21,525 bases of DNA from Bacteroidaceae bacterium. GTDB taxonomy: Bacteria > Bacteroidota > Bacteroidia > Bacteroidales > Muribaculaceae. The stretch lies in assembly GCA_021768245.1 (NCBI GenBank), contig JAETNO010000033.1, forward strand, positions 1 to 21,525, read 5' to 3'. A program made the position numbers and the translations under genes. The notes under the pieces were generated by a model, which worked only from the letters and a program-made list of their open reading frames with translations, was not told the DNA's origin and searched no databases. Below are positions 15,627-21,525 of the stretch, piece after piece; position 1 is the first letter of the stretch; each line of letters begins with the position of its first letter.

Positions 15627-16808
15627 TCACATTTTTATTCCTTTCGGTTTGCATACGAATCCCGCCCGTCCGATAACGATATGATCGGCAATGAAATTCC
15701 CAGACGGACTTCGGTCATTCGCCGGGCTGCGTATCTGCGGAGCATCTTCGGTTGGTTGTGACGGTACGTTCCGTACACCTTCCGTATCCGGCTTGACCTC
15801 CTGCCCGTCATTCTCCTTTTCGGCGACTTCGGGCACGGGCGGCGCAAGCTCCAACTGTATCTTGCGGTCGAGCGCGGCAAGTTCGGACTTCAACTGTTTC
15901 AGTTCATCTTCTTTTTTCCATACCTTGCCCGCTATTTTCTGCAACTGCGGAATATCCCTCTCCAATGCCTCGTTTTTCGCCTTGTACTGGTCAATGGTGG
16001 AGGGTATCTTCTCCAGTGCGTTCAGGAAGTTGCGTGCGGCGGCCACCGGGTCAGCCATCGCCAGATGCCCGTTGTTGTAGGTGTACTTGTAGTTCCCCTC
16101 CACCACGAAGCGGTTGTCGGTAAACTCCAGCCCCTCTTTGAGCATCCTCTCGCTGACCACCTTTATCGGGAAACCGTAAAGTTCTCCGACAGGATTGTAC
16201 AGTCCGCCCGTCGTGGCGTTCTTGGCTATCTCCTGCAAACGCTTTCCGATAACCTTCTCATCCGAAGAAGAAACGCCGTCCTCCTTGACCGCATTCAGGC
16301 GGTTGCCCTCCTTGTCGGTCTTGACGACGGAAAGGAAACGGTTCCAGTCCTCCGTCATGGCATTGATGACCGCCGTGTTGTTGCGAAGTTCCCCCGTCTT
16401 GGCTTCCAATTTGAACTCCGAATCGCGCTTGCCCTTGCCCCACGACTTGCGTTCCCCTTCGAGCGATGCGATTTTCTTCTCCAATTTCGCCTTGTCGAGC
16501 AGGTCGGTGTTGCCGGAGAGCAACGCCATGTACTCCGAGAAGTTCATGCCCGACTTCTCGTCCATAGCCCCCTCGTCGATGGTACGCGCTCCCAACGCGC
16601 CGGACTTCAACTGCGAGATGAACGTCTGCTTGCAGTGCAGCAGGTTGAACTTGTAGCTGTCAAGCGACTTCTCCACGGCATAGATGATGACGTCCACGTT
16701 GTTACCGGCAAAATGCTTGGCAATCTCGTTGCCCGCCCTGACTCCCCGTCCATCCTCCTTGTTTGCAGCTGACAACCGGCGATAACTGTAAAGAGCAACT
16801 CCTTCCAC
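15627..16808 (-). pseudogene. C-terminal remnant of a conjugative-element SNF2 helicase / N6-DNA-methylase fusion
   Basis: From about 16760 the frame reads EDGRGVRAGNEIAKHFAG, NVDVIIYAVEKSLDSYKFNL, LHCKQTFISQLKSGALGART and EKSGMNFSEYMALLSGNTDL. This is the end of the helicase C-lobe and following coiled-coil of the roughly 1,900-residue helicase/methylase proteins of Bacteroides conjugative elements. The tail continues normally (YGFPIKVVSERMLKEGLEF, YTYNNGHLAMADPVAAARNF) to its native stop and terminator. The first 14 residues (MEGVALYSYRRLSA) do not belong to the family, so the 5' end was replaced around 16755. All ATPase and methylase motifs are missing. It could be translated as a 393-residue fragment but has no expected enzymatic activity. 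Confidence 0.65.
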
Positions 16809-17078
16809 GCTATTGGTTCAAGTGTGGAATTAAGGTAACAGGCTCTGACAAAGCCCACAAGTATAAATAAGCAACAGCCCACGCCTGTTTGAGACGTAAG
16901 GATATCAGCTTATTCTCTACTTGTTTTGAATTGTCAGATTCGTTACCTGAGAATAAAGCCAAACACTTTCCCGTGTTATGTATGTCTGCATTGCCTGCAA
17001 CAGGCAGTACAAGATAAAGATAACAAAAATATCGAAACATAATACTAACTAAGTGTCCCCTTTTCGGGCTGTTGCATA
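16809..17078. other. Unassigned spacer with a 76-codon minus-strand frame
   Basis: The only frame of note (16810-17040, minus, MFRYFCYLYLVLPVAGNADI...) has no motif I recognise and may be chance. Two copies of a 10-mer in opposite orientation bound part of the stretch (GCAACAGCCC at 16871-16880 and GGGCTGTTGC at 17066-17075). This 10-mer resembles the tips of several insertion sequences, but the copies point outwards and no transposase is present. Confidence 0.3.
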
Positions 17079-17465
17079 TTATTTGTCCATATTGCGATGC
17101 AATGCTTTTTCATATATTTCCGCGACTCTGCGGCGTAATGAAGCGGGTTTTATAACGGTTAACGAAGTGCTTCTGGAGAGTAACTCTATCACGAAATCGT
17201 TTGTAATTCGAAGCCGGACGCTTATTCTGAATTCATTTTCCGTATCGGTAAGGATGGTTTGCGAATGATGCAGCGGAACCGATTTCAGGAAACGACCGTC
17301 GAGAGCACTGTATGAAAGGACTATATCCTCTACCGGAATGTCCTCCTGATTCCAAATGCCGAAACAGTCTTTGAACAGATTGGCGATGTCGATGGTTTCG
17401 TCTCTTTCAAAAGTATCTGCAAGTATCTGAAAGTTGGAAATACGCTCTACGCCGAATAGTTTTAG
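17079..17465 (-). pseudogene. WYL-domain transcriptional regulator, C-terminal (WCX) fragment
   Basis: Minus strand from 17459: LFGVERISNFQILADTFERD, VEDIVLSYSALDGRFLKSVP, LHHSQTILTDTENEFRISVR, LRITNDFVIELLSRSTSLTV and IKPASLRRRVAEIYEKAL, with stop TAA at 17079-17081. This is the end of the WYL domain plus the WCX extension of Bacteroidetes WYL regulators, proteins of about 300 residues that sense nucleic-acid-like ligands. The N-terminal winged helix and most of the WYL core are missing: going upstream the frame stops at 17466-17468, exactly where the regulator sequence of fimbrial locus 2 begins on the other strand. Inactive. Confidence 0.65.
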
Positions 17466-18233
17466 TTATTATTGCTGCTGCCGGGTGGCGCCGTGCAGAA
17501 TGTTGCATTGCTGGCTTTGGCAGCATGGCTGGTGATTTACGGGCTTGTGCTGGCCCGCAGGGTCATTGTCGCATACCGCAGAGCCGTCAGGATTTTCGAT
17601 GACACGCATGCAGATGATATAGGGGCATATATAGAATGGCTGTCCACCTTTACCTATTGGACTGTTATCTTCGGTGTCGGATGCGGATTGCTGACATTCC
17701 TGCCTAACAAATATGTTTTTATTTGGATTTTGTCGTCAATACCGTTCTACAGCTATCTTTTCTACAGCTATCAGAACTACCTGCTGTTCTATGAACAGGT
17801 GGAAAATGCGTTTGAGCAGGATATACAATCTGAAGAAGAACTTCTGACAAATTCGGGAACTGAACCCGAAATGGTTTCAGAAGAGGAAGTTCCAGTGTCC
17901 TATACAGAAATTATAGAGAAGGTGGCCAACTGGATAAAGACAGACGGCTATGTCCAGCAGGGACTTACCATAAAAGAACTGTCCGAAATACTTCATACGA
18001 ACCGTACCTATCTTTCCGCTTATATCAAGACTACGTATAAAATGACATTCCGCGAATGGATAACCGGTCTCCGGTTGGAGTATGCGAAAAACATACTGAA
18101 GGAGCATCCGGAAATCAATATACAGAAGCTGGCTGAGTCTTCCGGTTTTCTTTCCCGCAGTAACTTCATCAAATCATTTACCGAGAAGGAAGGATGTACG
18201 CCTGGCAAGTGGAAAAAAGCAAATCTGGAATAA
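17466..18233 (+). pseudogene. N-terminally truncated membrane AraC-family regulator of fimbrial locus 2
   Basis: The frame opens after TAG at 17463-17465 and reads LLLLLPGGAVQN, then ALAAWLVIYGLVLARRVIV, YWTVIFGVGCGLLTFLPNK, SSIPFYSYLF and FYEQVENAFEQD. It runs to a complete AraC domain (LTIKELSEILHTNRTYLSAY, LAESSGFLSRSNFIKSFTEK, CTPGKWKK). It aligns with the intact locus 1 regulator from about residue 120 onward, so the first four membrane segments and the native start and promoter are gone. A TTG at 17472 is the first possible start and would give 253 residues with three membrane segments and an intact DNA-binding domain. Whether that is made is unknown; it might act constitutively or be dead. 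Confidence 0.7.
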
Positions 18234-18281
18234 TTTGTGTGGTAAAAAGCCGATGAAAAAGGTCTCAGAAGCCCATTTTCA

Positions 18282-18360
18282 AAAAGTGCTCAAGCGACAA
18301 AAAAGTGCTAATTCGACAAAAAAGTGCTCAAACGACAATTTGAAAAGTGCTCAAACGACA
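18282..18360 (+). promoter_or_regulatory. Four 18-bp direct repeats, probable regulator-binding iterons (locus 2)
   Basis: Copies AAAAGTGCTCAAGCGACA (18282-18299), AAAAGTGCTAATTCGACA (18301-18318), AAAAGTGCTCAAACGACA (18320-18337) and the same again at 18343-18360. Starts are 19, 19 and 23 bases apart. They end 46 bases before the -33 box, a standard activator position. Related to the two repeats in locus 1. Binding by the AraC-type regulator is inferred. Confidence 0.65.
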
Positions 18361-18406
18361 ATTTTTATAAAACGCTGTATTTTAACAGAAAAAGTTTTTG
18401 TAATAT

Positions 18407-18437
18407 TTTGGGCGCTGAATGGCATTTATTACCTTTG
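18407..18437 (+). promoter_or_regulatory. Bacteroides-type promoter of fimbrial locus 2
   Basis: TTTG at 18407-18410, a 19-base spacer, and TACCTTTG at 18430-18437 match the -33/-7 consensus (TTTG, 19-21 bases, TAnnTTTG). The start codon follows 31 bases later at 18469. Confidence 0.65.
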
Positions 18438-18468
18438 GAGAAGACAAAGATAATAAATTCAAGTTTAT

Positions 18469-19569
18469 ATGAGCAGAAAAATCACTTTTCTTACCCTGTT
18501 TCTGTGGCTGATGACGGTAACTTTTCCTGTCATTGCGCAGCAGAAAGCAGACACGACCTACACCTTCCGGTTCGTTCCGCAGAAGGACATGTTCTACGTG
18601 CCTTGGAATGGCAATGACACGGAACTTGCCCGTCTGTTGGAATGTATCGAAAACAACAAAACCACAATTCTTGACGGCAAGCTGCCGCTATTGGTTGACG
18701 GCTACTGTAATTCACTGGGCAGTGAAGCCGAGAACCTTGCAACGGCGAAGATCCGTGCCAATCGAGTAAAATCAGAACTGATTACACGCGCGAAAATCAA
18801 GGAAGAAAACTTCATTACCCACAATCATGCGACAGGGGGTGATTTTGTGATCGTGCGCCTAACGGTACCCGCAAAGGAAACAGCCGCGATGGATGCGGAA
18901 GCGGAAGCGCGACGCAGGGCAGAAGCCGAACGCTTAGAAACCGAGACGCGTGCCGAACAGGAACGGCGTGCCGAAGAGCAGCGCAAGGCGGAAGAAGCCC
19001 GACTTGCCGCTGAAAAGGCAGAAGCCGAGAAAGCCGCTCAACAAAATACACTTGCCGACACGCCGTCGGAAACCAAAATCACAACTGATTATCATCTCTC
19101 CCTGCGTGCCAACCTGCTGCGCTGGGCTACCCTGACACCAGATCTTGGCGTGGAATGGCGCATCTGCCCATCGTGGGGCATTGCCGTAAACGGCTCGTGG
19201 ACTTCATGGACGTGGAGCGACAAGGACCACCGCTATGCACTCTGGGAAGTGGCTCCGGAAGTGCGTTACTATATGGGTGAGAAGAAAGCCTGGTATCTGG
19301 GCGCGATGTTCAAGGCCGGACAGTTCAACTACAAGCTCTCCGAAACAGGCAAGCAGGGCGACCTGATGGGTGGCGGCATCACCGCCGGCTATCAGCTGCG
19401 GCTGAACAAGGCACTGGCTCTTGATTTCAACCTCGGTTTGGGCTACCTGAATGCCGATTTCGAAAAATATGAAGTCATCGACGGTGTACGTGTACGCCGC
19501 GGCAACGAGACAAAAGATTGGTGTGGTCCCATCAATGCCGGTGTGACATTGGTATGGAAGTTATTCTAA
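18469..19569 (+). CDS. DUF3575 / OmpA-like outer-membrane protein, first structural gene of fimbrial locus 2
   Basis: The 366 residues comprise a signal peptide (MSRKITFLTLFLWLMTVTFP, cut before QQ at 23-24), an OmpA-like domain (FRFVPQKDMFYVPWNGND, LPLLVDGYCNSLGSEAENLA, KIRANRVKSELITRAKI), a linker at about 140-194, and the DUF3575 domain (LSLRANLLRWATLTPDLGVE, GSWTSWTWSDKDHRYALWEV, GGGITAGYQLRLNKAL) ending VTLVWKLF. The linker is a highly charged Ala/Glu/Arg heptad-like stretch (EAEARRRAEAERLE...), predicted to be a long single helix or coiled coil. It is quite unlike the acidic disordered-looking linker of the locus 1 copy, although the flanking domains are about 70% identical. A clear promoter and four iterons precede it. 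Confidence 0.87.
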   Translation: MSRKITFLTLFLWLMTVTFPVIAQQKADTTYTFRFVPQKDMFYVPWNGNDTELARLLECIENNKTTILDGKLPLLVDGYCNSLGSEAENLATAKIRANRVKSELITRAKIKEENFITHNHATGGDFVIVRLTVPAKETAAMDAEAEARRRAEAERLETETRAEQERRAEEQRKAEEARLAAEKAEAEKAAQQNTLADTPSETKITTDYHLSLRANLLRWATLTPDLGVEWRICPSWGIAVNGSWTSWTWSDKDHRYALWEVAPEVRYYMGEKKAWYLGAMFKAGQFNYKLSETGKQGDLMGGGITAGYQLRLNKALALDFNLGLGYLNADFEKYEVIDGVRVRRGNETKDWCGPINAGVTLVWKLF

Positions 19570-19585
19570 CACGGAGGAATAGAAT

Positions 19586-20473
19586 ATGAAAGCAAGACAA
19601 TATATAAATATGATGGGAATGGCAGCCGCCGTGCTGCTCTCTTCCTGCGTGAAGGACACGCTTTATGACACGCCGCACCCCGACTACGGGAAGATTGCGG
19701 TGACAGCCGACTGGTCGGCCCGCGGTGAGGGTATCGACATACCTGCCACATGGACGGTCACCATGGGTGACTATACGGGTACGGAGACTTCCGTCACCCA
19801 TGCCCCCGACCATCTGTTTGCTCCGGGCAGCTACACCCTTGCGGTGTGGAACCCGGCTGAAGGAATCACGGTGAACGGCACCACAGCCACCATTGCCGCA
19901 GCCACGGGAACCCGGGTAGGCACGGATACCTTTGTGAACAATGCCCCGGGATGGTTCTTCACCTATACGGAACAGGTGACCATCGAGAAAGACAAGGACT
20001 ATCCGCTGACCGCCGCAATGAAGCAGCAGGTACGCGAACTGACGCTTGTCGCCGAACCTACTGGTGATGCCGCCGGACGCATCACGGAGATTGTTGCCCA
20101 TCTGACGGGTGCAGCCAGAACACTCGATTTCGCTACCGATACCTACGGAGCCGCTTCAAACGTCGTGCTGCCCTTCACCAAGATAACCGAAGGTGACGAT
20201 GCCGGCAAGTGGAAAGCCACGGTGCGGCTGCTGGGTGTGACCGGCACGGAACAACTGCTGATGGGTGAAATCCGCTATGCGGACGGCAACCCGAGCCCCA
20301 CCACGCTGAAAAGCGACCTCACAGAAGCTCTCAAGGAGTTCAATACCAGAAAGGGCGCATCGCTGACCCTCGGCGGAACGCTGGTTGAGACTCCCGAAGG
20401 CATGGAAGTGGACGGAGCCGAAATCAACGGCTGGGAAGAAGTGAAAGGTGATGATGTAAATGCCGATTTGTAA
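19586..20473 (+). CDS. FimB/Mfa2-family fimbrial anchor lipoprotein (locus 2)
   Basis: This 295-residue product begins MKARQYINMMGMAAAVLLSS with lipobox LSSC (Cys21), then VKDTLYDTPHPDYGKIAVTA, the same anchor signature as in locus 1. Beta-rich sequence follows, ending TRKGASLTLGGTLVE and INGWEEVK. It is expected to be lipidated, exposed on the outer membrane, and to anchor and limit the growing pilus. A GGAGG Shine-Dalgarno lies about 8 bases before the ATG, and the gene starts 16 bases after the DUF3575 stop. Similarity to the locus 1 anchor is modest outside the N-terminus, so the two probably pair with their own pilins. Confidence 0.85.
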   Translation: MKARQYINMMGMAAAVLLSSCVKDTLYDTPHPDYGKIAVTADWSARGEGIDIPATWTVTMGDYTGTETSVTHAPDHLFAPGSYTLAVWNPAEGITVNGTTATIAAATGTRVGTDTFVNNAPGWFFTYTEQVTIEKDKDYPLTAAMKQQVRELTLVAEPTGDAAGRITEIVAHLTGAARTLDFATDTYGAASNVVLPFTKITEGDDAGKWKATVRLLGVTGTEQLLMGEIRYADGNPSPTTLKSDLTEALKEFNTRKGASLTLGGTLVETPEGMEVDGAEINGWEEVKGDDVNADL

Positions 20474-20493
20474 ATAATAAAATTATAGATATA

Positions 20494-21381
20494 ATGAAGA
20501 CAAGATTTTTTGCACTTGCAGCGCTCGCCCTCGCACTGGTAGCCTGCAACAACGACAACGAGAACCTGAACGGTGCCCCCGTGGCCGCCCAGTTTACCGC
20601 CAACATCGCCCCCGCCACCCGCGCCAGCGGAACCACTTGGACTGGCGGCGACCGTATCGGCATCACCGACATCGGCAACGATTCCCAGTACGGCAACGTG
20701 CCTTTCATCCTGAAAAACGGGAAATTTGAGGCAGAAGGAAAGGTTATCTATATCGAAGATACAAAGACCCATACTTTCCGCGCCTACTATCCGTACAACG
20801 CGGCGGGAGGCATCCTCGCAGCCACGACCGATGCCACGGCGCAGCAGAACCAGCCTGCCATCGACTTCCTCTTTGCTTCAGGAGCCACGGGAGACAAAAA
20901 CAACCCGGTAGTAAGCTTCACCGACAAAACCGCCAAAGGCGGTGAAGACAACTCCTTCCACCACCGCATGAGCCAGATAACCCTTACCTTCGAGGCGGGC
21001 GACGGCGTGAATTTCAGCGTGGTCAAGCCTGAACGTTACACGCTGGACGGATTGTTACTCACCGGTACGTTCAACACGTCCGACGGTATTGCCACCGCAG
21101 ACAACGGACTACAGACCGGAGAACTGACCATGAATCTGGCAGACGGCAATCTCACGTCATCGATCATCCTCTTCCCGCAGACAGTTGCATCCCTGCCGTT
21201 GGTTGTGAATTACAAAGGTCAGGAATATCATGCCACACTCACCATGCCCGAAGGCGCACTGCTGGCGGGCAACAACTATACCTATACCGTCAAGGTACGC
21301 AACAAAGTCCTTGAAGTCAGCGAAGCCACCATTGCAAAGTGGAACGATATAGACGGTGGAGATGTGGGTGCTGACCTGTAG
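20494..21381 (+). CDS. Fimbrillin, Mfa1/FimA-like lipoprotein (locus 2)
   Basis: This 295-residue pilin starts MKTRFFALAALALALVACNN (lipobox LVAC, Cys18). ATRASGTTWTGGDRIGITDI follows, with Arg43 as the probable maturation cut. Typical fimbrillin elements are THTFRAYYPYNAAGG, SFHHRMSQITLTFEAGDGV, ILFPQTVASLPLVV and the C-terminal NNYTYTVKVRNKVLEVSEAT followed by IAKWNDIDGGD. The order and size match a type V shaft subunit. It is 20 bases downstream of the anchor gene. It is more compact than the locus 1 fimbrillin and clearly divergent from it, so the two loci should make antigenically different fibres. Confidence 0.87.
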   Translation: MKTRFFALAALALALVACNNDNENLNGAPVAAQFTANIAPATRASGTTWTGGDRIGITDIGNDSQYGNVPFILKNGKFEAEGKVIYIEDTKTHTFRAYYPYNAAGGILAATTDATAQQNQPAIDFLFASGATGDKNNPVVSFTDKTAKGGEDNSFHHRMSQITLTFEAGDGVNFSVVKPERYTLDGLLLTGTFNTSDGIATADNGLQTGELTMNLADGNLTSSIILFPQTVASLPLVVNYKGQEYHATLTMPEGALLAGNNYTYTVKVRNKVLEVSEATIAKWNDIDGGDVGADL

Positions 21382-21432
21382 GATTTTAATAATTAATCGA
21401 TTAGAATGAAGAATTACGAACTATATTAAAAA

Positions 21433-21525
21433 ATGCGGAAAAAGAGTAATAATATCGGAGAATGGTTCCTACTAAGGTCTGTTGGAGACGAATCCGTCGA
21501 TATACTCTTTATCGTGCGCGACAAC
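21433..21525 (+). CDS. Start of an unassigned gene, cut by window end
   Basis: An ATG at 21433 opens a frame of 31 codons to the window edge (MRKKSNNIGEWFLLRSVGDE, then SVDILFIVRDN). A TAA sits two codons upstream, so this is the first possible start. No Shine-Dalgarno, signal peptide or lipobox is visible, unlike every other fimbrial structural gene here, where a tip fimbrillin would be expected at this position. It is 51 bases after the fimbrillin stop, in the same direction. Product not recognised; it may also be a truncated or non-coding frame. Confidence 0.35.
   Translation, partial: MRKKSNNIGEWFLLRSVGDESVDILFIVRDN

Noticed and set aside
16871..17075. Opposed GCAACAGCCC / GGGCTGTTGC 10-mers as ends of a small insertion element
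   Set aside because: The orientation is outward-facing instead of the usual IS arrangement, no target duplication or transposase is visible, and one copy lies only three bases outside the stop codon of the WYL fragment.
18234..18360. Repeats before the locus 2 DUF3575 gene as a CRISPR array
   Set aside because: Repeat units are 18 bases with only 1-5 bases between them, so there are no spacers; the position next to a promoter fits regulatory iterons.

Overview
The window reads as an accessory region of a Bacteroidales chromosome (Bacteroides, Parabacteroides or Alistipes type; genus not resolved). The evidence is two type V (FimA/Mfa1-like) fimbrial loci with lipoprotein signals, an AraC-type regulator with a multi-pass membrane domain, a GH92 glycosidase remnant, decayed pieces of Bacteroides-type conjugative elements (an RteA-like sensor and a SNF2 helicase/methylase tail), and a promoter matching the Bacteroides TTTG / TAnnTTTG pattern. 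All family names come from recognising motifs by eye; no search was run.

Layout. 1-388: 5'-truncated GH92 gene (minus), cut at a sharp junction followed by a perfect hairpin terminator. 389-2460: AT-rich graveyard of minus-strand fragments: a radical-SAM-like C-terminus with a frameshift, an AlbA_2/divergent-AAA fragment with an in-frame stop, and an IS982-like transposase fragment with an in-frame stop. 2464-6518: plus-strand pair of secreted proteins, a BspA-type leucine-rich repeat protein whose signal peptide is separated from its body by a frameshift at an A7 tract, then a 776-residue protein with two CxxC pairs and an SLH-like region, ended by a strong terminator at 6709. 6825-7376: RteA-like sensor remnant with three in-frame stops. 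7569-15449: complete minus-strand fimbrial locus 1: regulator, DUF3575/OmpA-like protein, FimB/Mfa2-type anchor, major fimbrillin, and two large tip-type fimbrillins with C-type-lectin-like ends. 15565-17465: debris (helicase/methylase C-terminus with its terminator, WYL regulator C-terminus). 17466-21525: plus-strand fimbrial locus 2: N-terminally truncated regulator, DUF3575 protein, FimB/Mfa2-type anchor, fimbrillin, and the start of a further gene cut by the window end.

How it fits together. Each fimbrial locus looks like one transcription unit in which the regulator controls the promoter in front of the DUF3575 gene. That promoter region carries closely related 18-bp direct repeats in both loci: two copies in locus 1 and four in locus 2. 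The locus 2 regulator has lost its N-terminal half at a junction that also cut a WYL gene, so the intact locus 1 regulator may serve both loci. The two tip proteins of locus 1 end in a hypervariable segment between conserved SSSE and VRPVLAF, rich in NNC/NNT codons. That is what a diversity-generating retroelement target looks like, although no template repeat or reverse transcriptase lies in the window.
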